NCBI GenBank assembly: GCA_009746045.1
Contig: RPFO01001543.1
Coordinates: forward strand, 1 to 64,000
Length of the DNA stretch: 64,000 bases
Source: Mesostigma viride
Taxonomy: Eukaryota; Streptophyta; Mesostigmatophyceae; Mesostigmatales; Mesostigmataceae
Reading direction: 5' to 3'
The notes below the pieces were generated by a model. It saw only the letters and a list, made by a program, of their open reading frames with translations. It was not told the DNA's origin and ran no database searches. This document shows positions 42,410 to 53,391 of the stretch, piece by piece (the first letter of the stretch is position 1; every line of letters starts with the position of its first letter). The position numbers and the translations under genes were made by a program.

Positions 42410-43062
42410 CATGAGTTAAAAACTCACCCCCGGACCAGAATCAGACCGGGGATCGTCGCCGCGCCTGGTTGCGAGCTACTCCAAGCAGGCCGTGGACTGC
42501 CCTAGCGGCGTATCCAGACGGGAAGTCTGCGTAACCAGCGTAAACCAGACTCCAGCATGCCGTAAGTACAGGTAAAAGCTGTTAAAACCCCATGCCAGAG
42601 ACAGCTGCTGACAAAGTTACAGTGCAGCGGGCACCCCCGGCAGCCATAGCGGGAACGATAGTCCGGCAATTGACGGGGGCGGCATGGATGTTTATTAAAC
42701 GTAGATTGATTATATTTAACGTACAAGGTAGCGTTACCTGCAATCCAATAAATGAGGCATTGTAGCGTGGATTTTCTCCAGAGCTTTACCGTGTTTGTCG
42801 TGGCAGAATGTTCCAATGCAGTAGATCAAGTGACGCCATTACTATCGATGTTCCTTTGCATTGCTGCATCTGCCAATTGTTTTTCACTTAAAAGATTGAT
42901 ATTGCCTTGTTATGTCGCCAGGTAGACCGATATCCAAGCGAGTTACGGGCGACTTTGCTCGCGATCATAAATGTAGGAGCACGCATTAATTAAACCGGAC
43001 TTGCTTGGGGTCAGGTCCCGATGGTGCGTTGTCGAGCGAGAGCCCACCAAGCAGGCGTGCTT
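42410..43062 (+). repeat. Inverted arm, left
   Basis: Starts CATGAGTTAAAAACTCACCC and runs inward to GAGCCCACCAAGCAGGCG. A second short copy of CATGAGTTAAAAACT lies just outside at 42358. Confidence 0.85.
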
Positions 43063-44126
43063 ATTGTTTATAATTATTATGATCATGAACCTGCCTTATT
43101 GCCAGCATGTGTTCAGCTAGACTGTGGCCACTTTTGGTGCCGTGATGCTACAGTCATACCGTTGGCAGCCATTTTCCGTTTTCCTCAAGCGCTGGAATGC
43201 ACAACTTCTCCATACTTATCCCGCCCGGCATGTCAGTGACCGTTCCCCAGGTATAGAACACTTCATGGCTTATTCATACTTGCTGGTTTGGGGCAGCGTA
43301 TTTGCTTCTATCACCAGCAGCGCTTCACCTGACACTTTCGTTTGACTGCAGAGCCCCAACGTGATGCCTTGGCGTTGGCGGTGGTCCTCAAGCGCGTACT
43401 GTCTGAAGGACAGTATCATGGTATGACATTGGTAAGCTTTTGCGTTTGGTTTTGGCAGAGCTCTTGCCAGCAGCCGGGGCAGAATAGCAGCAGTATTGTC
43501 AATACCTGTTCTTATGCTTGCTCAACACGATAAATCATGTAGTCTGTTTCTCTGATGAAGACATTGGTTGGCAGTCGTATCAATAGTGTTGCCTGCAATT
43601 TTCCCAGACCGGATACGCCTGTATGGTTGGCGATTACGGTTACTAGCATTTCTTCTTAGAGCCCGGGAGTCATGTTGAGATCAAGGTGACTAATGTGACA
43701 TTGCTTTCTCTTTGCTAATGTTACTAGGGTTGTGGTGCCGGGATGCTGCATGTTGCTAACTGAGAAAAGCAGGATTCGTCCTTCAGAAAGAGACTAATAT
43801 GACAGCAGGTAATATCTAGCACATCATCGTTCCCTTAGTGAACTCGTTGCATGTATACATCCTGCTTCCACGCTTGCTTCCTTGCTTTTGGTTGCTGGCT
43901 GGCCGGCCGGCTGGTTGGCGTGTATTGCTTGTTCCCATAAACATTTGTATACGTACACGCACGCTCATGTTGTCATGCACGCACAAGACCGCACCAAAGC
44001 AACCAACCAATGTAACAAGCTCCCATATCCCATGGTCATGACTCCCCACCCTACCCAACAGCTGCACCTCATGCCCACTGCTTACACCATGGTTGTCATG
44101 CCAAACTGCTGCCATGGCCGTCATGG
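43063..44126. other. Foldback interior, left part, no gene recognised
   Basis: About 1 kb of unique-looking sequence. Short open frames only; none recognised. Confidence 0.5.
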
Positions 44127-44800
44127 CTGTCCTTGCTGTCGTGGCTGTCGTGGCTGTCGTGGCTGTCGTGGCTGTCGTGGCTGTCGTGGCTGTCGTGGCT
44201 GTCGTGGCTGTCGTGGCTGTCGTGGCTGTCGTGGCTGTCGTGGCTGTCGTGGCTGTCGTGGCTGTCGTGGCTGTCGTGGCTGTCGTGGCTGTCGTGGCTG
44301 TCGTGGCTGTCGTGGCTGTCGTGGCTGTCGTGGCTGTCGTGGCTGTCGTGGCTGTCGTGGCTGTCGTGGCTGTCGTGGCTGTCGTGGCTGTCGTGGCTGT
44401 CGTGGCTGTCGTGGCTGTCGTGGCTGTCGTGGCTGTCGTGGCTGTCGTGGCTGTCGTGGCTGTCGTGGCTGTCGTGGCTGTCGTGGCTGTCGTGGCTGTC
44501 GTGGCTGTCGTGGCTGTCGTGGCTGTCGTGGCTGTCGTGGCTGTCGTGGCTGTCGTGGCTGTCGTGGCTGTCGTGGCTGTCGTGGCTGTCGTGGCTGTCG
44601 TGGCTGTCGTGGCTGTCGTGGCTGTCGTGGCTGTCGTGGCTGTCGTGGCTGTCGTGGCTGTCGTGGCTGTCGTGGTTGTCGTGGCTGTCGTGGCTGTCGT
44701 GGCTGTCGTGGCTGTCGCGGCTGTCGCGGCTGTCGTGGCTGTCGTGGCTGTCGTGGCTGTCGTGGCTGTCGTGGCTGTCATGGCTGTCATGGCCGTCTTG
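44127..44800 (+). repeat. (GGCTGTCGT)n 9-bp array, ~74 copies
   Basis: Nearly perfect 9-bp repeat. Since 9 is a multiple of 3, all six frames stay open, which produces long false proteins such as (WLS)n, (CRG)n, (TTA)n and (SHD)n. Confidence 0.98.
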
Positions 44801-47234
44801 GCAATTGCCAGGGGAACTCGGTGAGTGCCAGTTCAAGATGCTCGAGGGCAAGTGGGCTAGGGCGTTTGGCAATGCGCACGCAGGTGCATGCCGGACACTT
44901 GTTCTTTGTAACGTAGTACAGGCAGTGCAGACGGGCTGGACATGCAAATACTTGCTGTCCTTAGCAAGTGGCCAGCCCAAGCAAGATGCACATGCATGCA
45001 ACCCATCGCTGTGTGTAATGTCTTGTATCCACACTCCGTAGGTACCTGGCATGCACATGGTCTGAACTTGCAGAATTTCACTCCAACAACATGTGGCTGG
45101 CAGCAAGCATTGAGGTAACTGCAACTGTAAATCTGTAACGACTAATCTCACGCATCCAGGAATAGTTGTCTCCATTATTGTATGGGAGGGAGGGGTAGGG
45201 TTGATAGGGATTCTACTTGGTAGGGTTGAGAGAGCACGAACGTGAAAAGATCAAGGAGACAACCAGCGCAGGCCAGAAATCGGGAGAATCCGGTCCATGG
45301 TAGCTCGAGCCTGCCGTTATCTTTTCCGCGTTTTCGAGTCGTTCAGGATGATGAATATGAAGTGAGACAACTATGCCTGGACGCATGGCGATCCAACGCC
45401 GTGGAAGGACTAGGGTAGTTGTCTGATAGGAAAGACGCGAAGGCCGCGGAAGCCGCGTGGCTATCTCTAGGAAGACCTGCATGGAGGGAGCTAGACAGAG
45501 GGTAGCGAGAAATGTTGATGGGGAAAACACACACACACACATGCACACACACACACATACACACACACACGCCACCAGCAGCAACAAAAACAACCAAAAC
45601 TAAGAAGGAAAAGAGGGAACACATACGCACATACACAAAGGGATCAGAATACACGAAGGGGCTAAAATAAGAAGTAAGGAGTATACATTACAGAGGGAAA
45701 AAGAAAAAGGAAAAGGAAAGAAAGAAAAAAGAAAAGATTTAACGTAAATGGTAGTCATACGAACAATAATAAATAAAGACAAAGTAAAGAGTAATAATTA
45801 TAACAAAAACCAAAATGGAATAAAGAATGCACGGAGATGGAATTAATTAATTAATTAATTAGACTCGTGCTCCCGTTGGGGAGTCATGGAGCATTAACCC
45901 CGATGGATGGATGGATGGGTGCAAACAGTCCTACTGTACCGGTCTAATCTATCTACATCAGCTACCTACGACATCGATCTAACAGCATTCTAACTACAAC
46001 ATCTATCTAGACAGCTGCACGCTGCCCTAGGGGAGCTGTCTGGCGTGCCTCCCACGGGTTTGCACACGCGGGCGCTTCCCCACAGGATGGAAAGCATGGA
46101 GATGGAAATTAATGTGTAGCCTTGTTTTGTTTAAGTGGTGTGTCTCACATAAGTCACGTGAACAAAATGGAACTAAGATTACGTGCACCATCTGCGAGCA
46201 TAGTCCGATTTCTGGCCTGCGCTGGTTGTCTCTTTGATAGTTGTCTCACTTCATATGCACAGCTATGATGGGTACTCTTGATACATGCTTCACAAGGGCA
46301 ATGCATGTAGTGGATCTCTACCGGAACTGGCGGGGGGGGAGAATCAGGCATACAGGCAATGCGGACTTCTCCATGGGATATGCAGATGGTATGTCGCAGT
46401 ATTACTATGTTCTTGGGACATCAACTACAACAATAAAAAGTACAACAATAAAACAGCCTAGCATTTGGGTGTGCACTTGGTTGTCTTGAAGAAGATGTCT
46501 TGAAGAAGATGTCTTGAAAAAGTTGTATACAGAGTAAGGGCGAGAAACCCACAGATACATGGCATTATTCCAACAAAGTGAATTACATGGTCACACTCTA
46601 ATGCAGCCAGCCAGTTCAGGATTGAGGTAGGCAGCACATGTGACTTTTATATGCTGGCCGTCAGGCTAGCTAGTTATTGGCGCGCAGCACCATCAGCTCA
46701 GCTGTGGCCAAGGTAATGGAAACACAGAACATCACTTGTGAACCGAATGTAGCACAGACATGGCTGTTCACATCAGCAACGTGAGAGATGCACATGATGC
46801 CTGCAAGAAAGCCATCAAGCCACCGACATGCCAACGCAAGCCAGCAAACATGCAGCAAGCACAGCAAACACCTACCACAGTGATGATATCACACCCCCAA
46901 TCTGCCAATCCCTAGATAGTAGATACCTAGCTGAGGCTGCGGGTGGGGCCTGCTCAGGTGTTCAAAGGCTAGGGTTGGATTCGGAAAATGTTGGGTGGTT
47001 ACCTGCCAAAAATCGCCCCACATTCTGTACAGCACTTGAGTGCTCCGTGACCTCTCAACCGAGGCTTAGGTTCCACCAATAACTTGCGCCAGCAAGGCAA
47101 ACAATCAAAGACAGCCACCAATGCAAGCAATACAGCTATGCAAATAACCCAGAAAAACAAGTAGGCACAAGTCAGCGATGCAAGCCGCTTAGTCAGTCTT
47201 AATGCATGCAATGACCTCCTTGTGGCGACAACAA
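44801..47234. other. Foldback centre, no gene recognised
   Basis: Contains a (CA)n run at 45528-45570, an AATT-rich run at 45841-45862, a (GATG)n run near 45904-45918, and a pair of inverted ~35-bp motifs at 45250 and 46238. No open frame resembles a transposase. Confidence 0.5.
45250..46238. mobile_element. Possible ~1-kb nonautonomous element with ~35-bp inverted ends
   Basis: The left end ATCAAGGAGACAACCAGCGC plus AGGCCAGAAATCGG is matched in inverted orientation at 46206-46236. Further copies of this end motif occur near 28935, 49313, 49702 and 50279. No convincing target duplication was found. Confidence 0.45.
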
Positions 47235-47720
47235 AGGGAGTCATGGCAGTCATGACAGCCATGACAGCCAAGACAGCAAGGACAGCCATGAAAGCTGAAA
47301 GCCATGACAGCAAGGACAGCCAAGACAGCACAAGGACAGCCGCAATGGCCATGACAGCCATGACAGCCATGACAGCCATGACAGCCATGACAGCCATGAC
47401 AACCATGACAGCCATGACAGCCATGACAGCAAGGACAGCCATGAAAGCTGACAGCCATGACAGCCATGACAGCCATGACAGCCATGACAGCCATGACAGC
47501 CATGACAGCCATGACAGCCATGACAGCCATGAAAGCTGAAAGCCATGACAGCCATGACAGCCATGACAGCCATGACAGCCATGACCGCCATGACAGCCAT
47601 GACAGCCATGACAGCCATGACAGCCATGACAGCCATGACAGCCATGACAGCCATGACAGCCATGAAAGCTGAAAGCCATGACAGCAAGGACAGCCAAGAC
47701 AGCACAAGGACAGCCGCAAT
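47235..47720 (-). repeat. (ATGACAGCC)n 9-bp array with interspersed variants
   Basis: The reverse complement is GGCTGTCAT, the same family as the array at 44127-44800. It is interrupted by AAGGACAGCC and ATGAAAGCTGAAAGCC variants in a regular pattern. Long open frames here are artefacts. Confidence 0.95.
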
Positions 47721-47794
47721 GGCCATGGCGGCAATGACTGCCCAGGAGCGAACAGTAACATCATCAACACAAGTATGCAACCATAACCAACACT

Positions 47795-48636
47795 AACGCG
47801 TGCTTGATGGGCTCTCGCTCACCAACGCACCATCGGGACCTGACCCAAAGCAAGTCCGGTTTTACGCGCGCTCCTACATTCATCGACCAACGATGGACAA
47901 CGCGGAAGAGTCAAGACAGCTCGCAGGAAAGAAAATAACACCAGCAACCCCGCTCGCCAGTTGTATGTTACAACTGTTGCCAGCGACCCCGCTCGCCAGT
48001 TGCATCTTACACTTGTTTATGGCGAGCAGAGTCGCCCGTAAGTCGCCTGGATATCGGTCCGCCTGGCGACATAACAAGGCAATATCAATCTTTTAAGTGA
48101 AAATGAATTGGCAGATGCAGCAATGCGAAGGAACAATCGATAGTAATGGCGTCACTTGATCTACTGCATTGGAACATTCTGCCACGACAAACACGGTAAA
48201 GCTCTGGAGAAAATCCACGCTACAATGCCTCATTTATTGGATTGCAGGTAACGCTACCTTGTCATACTCTTAGCAACAAGATATGGAAGCGTCAATCTGC
48301 GTTTAATAAACATCCTTGCCGCCCCCGTTAATTTCCGGAATATCCCTCCCGCTATGGCTGCCGGGGGTGCCCGCTGCACTGTAACTTTGTCAGCAGCTGT
48401 CTCTGGCATAGGGTTTTAACAGCTTTTACCTGTACTTACGGCATGGCTACATTACACCTTTTGTAGTACACCTACCGACGTGAGTTGAGGCTGGAGTCTG
48501 GTTTACGCTGGTTACGCAGACTTCCCGTCTGGATACGCCGCAAGGGCAGTCCACGGCATTCTTGGAGTAGCTCGCAACCAGGCGCGGCGGCGATCCCCGG
48601 TCTGATTCTGGTCCGGGGGTGAGTTTTTAACTCATG
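47795..48636 (-). repeat. Inverted arm, right
   Basis: Reverse complement of the left arm with an extra ~180 bp (about 47930-48035), which contains a doubled CCCCGCTCGCCAGTTG segment. Confidence 0.85.
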
Positions 48637-48666
48637 AGTGAAAAAAATAATCTCCAATACAAGAAC

Positions 48667-48681
48667 GGGGGCTTCGCCCCC
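48667..48681. other. GC hairpin GGGGGC-TTC-GCCCCC
   Basis: A 6-bp GC stem with a TTC loop just outside the right inverted arm, followed by GGGCCCCCGG. The loop is the same as in the satellite hairpin. Confidence 0.6.
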
Positions 48682-49379
48682 GGGCCCCCGGTAGTAACCA
48701 ATATTGTGCCTGTCCGGCGTTTGTGGCCGGTCTCCGGCCGGACACGTCACCTACTCTACTACAACCGTCTACGGAACGTGTGCACATTTAGGGCCCACTG
48801 AACGCGAGCAAATATTCCAGTCCGGGCGACCAACTGGAGTGAAAATCTGTGAAAATCGTACGCTAGTTCCCGGCCAATCGGAGATTCTGGAGACATTTGC
48901 CCTTCCCATTGCGCTACGGAGATGTGCGACTGAGGCCGTAAGCATTTGTAACCGTTGGGGTAACACAGCGAACACGTCTTGCACTTTGTTCACTGTGCGA
49001 TGTTCAGACGGAGGTACGTGTAAATTACGTATGCGTATATCATTGCTTGTGCGTTAGGTTTAGTTGTGACATTTATTGAGCGTTACGGAAGCATTTATAT
49101 TTCATTGGTAAGGCAGGGAGGACCATGAGCGCGACATTAATCTATTCATCCATTAATTTATCACAACCGGTTATACCGTAGGACAATTTACACTAAAGTT
49201 GGTCGCCCGGAGTGGAAGCAATATATGCATTCATTGAGAATATTAGAGGCGGGTGAGAATGGCATGCAACATAGGGAAATTAAACCCCGAAAAGAAGAAC
49301 CTGAAATATATGTATCAAGGAGACAACCATGTATACCTGGCATTATATACTGCTTTACCAAAGATGCCCTCTACCTACA

Positions 49380-49865
49380 TGCAGTTTCACCCATGGAGTA
49401 TCAAAGAGACAACTGGATGGAGTATGCCCCTTAGATCAACCCCTGTCACGCAGTGCGTTACCATTGAATGATGATAGGTATTGGGCATACGTACATGCAG
49501 CTTCACCCATGCCGTACGCCCCTCAGGTCAACCCCTGGCACGCACCGTGCCTTACCAATGACCGGACAGGTAAGGAGTACCTAGTGCAGTTTCGCCCATG
49601 CAGTATGCCCCTGAGATCAACCCCTGTCACCTTTCTTTCCAGCACAACCCTTTGGTAAGAAACCAAAGCTTGCCACAAGGCCAAATTCAATATACGCATA
49701 CTGCGCTGGTTGTCTCTTTGATACGCATAATGCAACCTACGCATACGCAAGATATGTATACACATAACATACAGCCTTACCAATGATACTCCCTACTACC
49801 TGCATGCGTTTCACCCGTGCAGTATGCCCCTCAGATCAACCCATGTCACTTTCTTTCCAACACAT
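49380..49865 (+). repeat. Degenerate tandem repeats with AGTATGCCCCTNAGATCAAC core
   Basis: The core GTATGCCCCT(T/G/C)AGATCAACCC occurs near 49424, 49604 and 49821, with a diverged copy near 49514, each preceded by a GCAGTTTCACCCATG-like segment. Copies are about 90-200 bp apart. Confidence 0.75.
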
Positions 49866-50483
49866 CCGTTTGCTAAAAATACACAAGCTGGTGAGCCTCC
49901 AAGCACAGTGAAGCCTCCAAGCACAGTGAAGCCGGTGCTAACTAAGAAACGTTTAATTGCCTCAATATTTACATACAACTGAGCAGCCTGCAGCAAACAC
50001 CTTCCAACAAACCACTCAAAAACCACTCGATAAAACCCCGACAGCCGACATGTTTCGCTTCTTAGCAACGTTATCAACGTGAGGTTATGCCTTCTTTCCC
50101 GTCAGATAGCGCCAGATCCCTTGCCATGCCGCCCTGCAGCGCCGCCGGAGTTTTAATGATGTTATCTACGTTGCATGCCTGTGAGGTGTCAAGGCGCGAG
50201 CCACCACAAAAGATGATCCCACCACAAAGTAGATCCCACCACGAAAGGTATCGTCCCTCGCCCGGGGGCATAAGAAATGGTCCGAATTCTCCCGATTTCT
50301 GGCCTGCGCTAGATGTCTCCTTGATAAAAATTTTCCCCCTTCCATGCAGGACGCGCATCCCGCGAGACTGGTGGCGCAAACCGATAGTTATGGAAATCTT
50401 GACGTAAAGCAGCACACTTTCGACTCAAAGGCCAATATAAACGCTTCCTTGCCGTTGATTGAATCCCACAACACCTGACTTTT

Positions 50484-50905
50484 CAAAATGCACAAACAAC
50501 ATCATTCAACGACCTTCTTTCACGAGTTCGCATGATTTCTCTGCATTCCGCATGCTATCGTTGTCTTCGTCCCTTCGTGCCTTCCTTGCATCCGTTAAAA
50601 TCTGTTGAAATCATTGAAACCAACGCTACCGAGCTGTCCTTTGGCACGCAGCGACTGCGGTCGCCACGACACGCAAAAACCAGGCAGCAACCGGGCAACC
50701 TGCACAAACAACACCATTAAATGACCTTCTTTAATGGAAATCGTGCGAATTCTCTGAATTCCGCATGCTATCCTTGTCTTCGTCCCATCGTGCACTCGTT
50801 GCGTCCGTTGAAATTATTGAAACAAACCCTTAACGAGCTGTCCTCTGGCACGCAGCGACTGCGCAGTCGACATGCAAAGTGACGAACCAACACGCAGCGA
50901 CTGGG
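50484..50905 (+). repeat. ~215-bp tandem repeat, two diverged copies
   Basis: TGCACAAACAACA(T/C)CATT, CCGCATGCTATC, and GAGCTGTCCT followed by TGGCACGCAGCGACTGCG occur in the same order in both halves, offset by about 215 bp. Confidence 0.8.
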
Positions 50906-51360
50906 CAACAATGCCGCAATTCTGTGGTCAAACTGACGCTAGTTCCCGGCCAATAACCGGGCAACAACCCCACCACGTTTGTCGCACACATACCGCTTGA
51001 ATCGGTCGCAATGCCGAAATTCTGTGGTCAATAGGCCACGCTACTCGAATACGGAAGAGTTTGCGCAACACTTTTGGCAAGAGTTTGGGCAAACAACTTT
51101 CAGTAGGCCAGCCAAAACGCTGTCTGACAAAAGTTTGGCCGCAATGGTGGCACAAATGGGACAAACTTTGGCGCGCAACCAGTGGACGCAACCAAGCCAA
51201 CGGCACGCATGTAAGGGAACCCCTACGGTCGACCCCCCAATCGCGGTCGCCGCGGAACGCTACTCGCACGCGGCAACAGTTTGCTTTTAGGGTTTGCGCA
51301 AACTTTTCGCTGTCTAAAATTATAATATAAAGGGCAACACTGCAGTCCGAGCCTGTCAGG

Positions 51361-51368
51361 GAATATAT
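51361..51368 (+). repeat. Target site duplication, left copy
   Basis: GAATATAT lies directly before the inverted terminus at 51369. The identical octamer follows the other terminus at 52104-52111. Confidence 0.9.
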
Positions 51369-52103
51369 CACAGGTCGGACAAATATAAATGATATTTGGC
51401 CGTATTTGCGCATTTGATTTACAAATGTTGCATATTTAGTCCACTAAATTAATCCAACGGTGAACCCCGTTCGGCAACAAATATTTAGATTAATCCAACG
51501 GTGAAACCGGCTTTGACCAAAATATTTAGATTAATCCAACGGCGAAAAAGTTTTCACCAAAATATTTAGATTAATCCAACGGCGAAATCGGCCTTGACCA
51601 AAAAATCTAAATTAATCCAACGGTGAAACCGGCTTTGACCAAAATATCTAAATTAATCCAACGGTGAAACCGGCTTTGAATATTTAAATTAATCTAAATG
51701 AATATTTAAATACTCGTGCCGCCAGGGCCTGACTTTAACATCTGAAGTTGAACATGTCGGACAAATATAAATGATATTTGGCCGTTTTTGCGCATTTGAT
51801 TTATACATTTCGGCAAAAAATATTTGGATTAATCCAACGGCGAAAAAGTTTTCACCAAAATATTTAGATTAATCCAACGACGAAACCGGCTTTGACCAAA
51901 ATATTTAGATTAATCCAACGGCGAAAAAGTTTTCACCAAAATATTTAGATTAATCCAACGGCGAAACCGGCCTTGACCAAAAAATCTAAATTAATCCAAC
52001 GGTGAAACCGGCCTTGACCAAAATATTTAGATTAATCCAACGGCGACCGGTAAGCAGCCAAAAGTATTTGAATCATATTTTATTTGTATTTGTCCGACCT
52101 GTG
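51369..52103. mobile_element. hAT-like nonautonomous DNA element (MITE), 735 bp
   Basis: Terminal inverted repeats CACAGGTCGGACAAATA (left) and its complement at 52087-52103, flanked by an exact 8-bp duplication. The 8-bp target size fits hAT elements; the CA-start terminus also fits, though loosely. The interior has no coding potential. It is made of about eleven 41-43 bp copies of TTAGATTAATCCAACGGCGA plus an internal re-copy of the left subterminal region at about 51753-51800. Termini are nearly intact, so the insertion may be fairly recent. Confidence 0.88.
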
Positions 52104-52111
52104 GAATATAT
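52104..52111 (+). repeat. Target site duplication, right copy
   Basis: GAATATAT, identical to 51361-51368. Confidence 0.9.
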
Positions 52112-52445
52112 AGTTCAAGACACGGATGGCGTCAACCAGGACAAATATCTACTAGGGAATGCTGATTAGATATGACATCTCTTCTCAGACTGATGGCTGG
52201 GGAAAAAATGAATAAAGAATCTTTTACTGCACAGAGCAATTGGGGTAAACGTGGCTCGATTGAAAAGCTGGTGCAAGTAGGGCCGTGCAACACGACACTT
52301 ACTGCGTGTTCCATGACCACATTCAAGACTGTGAAGAGATTCCATAAGATTCTCGGAGATTCTGAATTTCGGCTAATGTTCATTCTGCACTGCTCAGCTG
52401 TCAGCTTACCTTCATGCCATGCCGCCAGGCGCCAAGCCAGGCCAG
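52112..52445. other. Short stretch between the MITE and the retrotransposon
   Basis: Flanking host sequence. An open frame on each strand runs into the LTR but resembles nothing known. The five bases before the LTR are GCCAG, the candidate left target duplication. Confidence 0.5.
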
Positions 52446-53020
52446 TGTTACGCCCAGGCTCTACTCGATCCCAAACCCCGCGCCTAACCTTACCTAAACT
52501 AGTGAGGGTACCTAGCGATGAGGAGCTGTATTGGCTATAAGACCTAGGACGCGACGACTCTGCTCTCAATGCATTCCGATACATGCGGTTACTGTACGCC
52601 ATATACCAAATAATGCCGGGACACTACGAAGTAAACACTGGTAAATTCACGACCCAAAACGATGTATTACAATTCCATAATATACACGCCGAGTGCGATT
52701 CACGAAGGACAACCGCTGCATAAATGATCGCCGACATGCGTGTATGCTCGGGCCGACACCGACCCTCGCCTACAGGACCAACGCATGTCCACAAGGTTCA
52801 AACGGAGGATAAAGGACCACTACTAAAGTACGCAGCGCGGCGCGACTGCACCAAGCCACCATACTGTACGATTGCCACGTCACAAGGCCCGGTACCAACC
52901 GGCCAAAAAGGTCCTAACTACACGTAAGCTTAGGAAAGTCAACGGACTGTCTCGAAATGGCTGAGGCACAAAGGACCTAATTTACGTCCGTAACAACAAC
53001 AAAAGTTACGCGACGTAACA
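52446..53020 (-). repeat. 3' LTR, 575 bp
   Basis: The right edge reads CGTAACA directly against a CCTCCCCCCC tract (polypurine on the minus strand). The left edge reads TGTTACG. These give the TG...CA ends and a perfect 7-bp inverted terminus. The partner LTR is outside the window, so the left edge rests on this symmetry alone. Confidence 0.7.
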
Positions 53021-53030
53021 CCTCCCCCCC
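53021..53030 (-). promoter_or_regulatory. Polypurine tract
   Basis: GGGGGGGAGG on the minus strand directly precedes TGTTACG of the LTR, as expected for the plus-strand primer. Confidence 0.75.
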
Positions 53031-53391
53031 ACAAAGGTAGGGAGCCCTCGCCCTACGTACACGGAGGAAACCAAAGGAGAAGGAGGATCTAAAGCACCCA
53101 ACAAAGCCTAACACAATCGACAGGCCATCCAAGGTACAAAGCACCAACATGTTAACTCGGTCTCCACCACCACGCCGGGTGGTGTAGGGTTAGCCAGCAC
53201 CAAGCCTGGTGGGAGGTTCCCCTAACTGCCTGGAACAGAGTCCTTGCCGGGGGGGACGGCACTGGGCAGGACACACAGAGTAAACAAATCAGTACCAAGG
53301 ACCAAGAACGACCAATCAACTGGCCAGAATATGAGGGCGACTCTATATACCGGAGGGACAACACCCTCAGGTCGGGCCTAGAGCCCTCTGT
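53031..53391. other. Noncoding stretch between ORF3 and the polypurine tract
   Basis: About 360 bases inside the retroelement with no gene. On the minus strand it is the 3' untranslated part. Confidence 0.6.

Larger units (their letters stand above)
42410..48636. mobile_element. Foldback-like structure with long inverted arms
   Basis: Sequence at 42410-43062 is found in inverted orientation at 47795-48636, at high identity with small gaps. Landmarks such as GAGTTTTTAACTCATG, GTCTGATTCTGGTCCGGG and CTTGATCTACTGCATTGGAA appear in mirrored order. Inside, a (GGCTGTCGT)n array and an oppositely oriented (ATGACAGCC)n array extend the symmetry. No transposase was found in the interior and no clear target duplication was identified. 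It may be a foldback element, or two copies of one repeat inserted head to head. Confidence 0.65.
48682..51360. other. Repeat-rich intergenic stretch, no gene recognised
   Basis: A 117-codon open frame at 48704-49057 (+) has no recognisable family. Other content is described in the two tandem repeat entries inside this interval. Confidence 0.5.

Noticed and set aside
43021-43239. Possible RING-type Cys/His motif (LDCGHFWC)
   Set aside because: Only one half-motif is present, with no further Cys/His pairs in frame, and it lies within the inverted arm edge.
43816-45175. Long frames reading (TTA)n, (SHD)n, (WLS)n, (CRG)n and (AVV)n
   Set aside because: These are six-frame products of a perfect 9-bp repeat, which cannot contain stops. 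No codon bias or non-repeat domain supports translation.
47189-47796. Long frames in the ATGACAGCC array
   Set aside because: Same reason as the 9-bp array on the other side; composition alone keeps the frames open.
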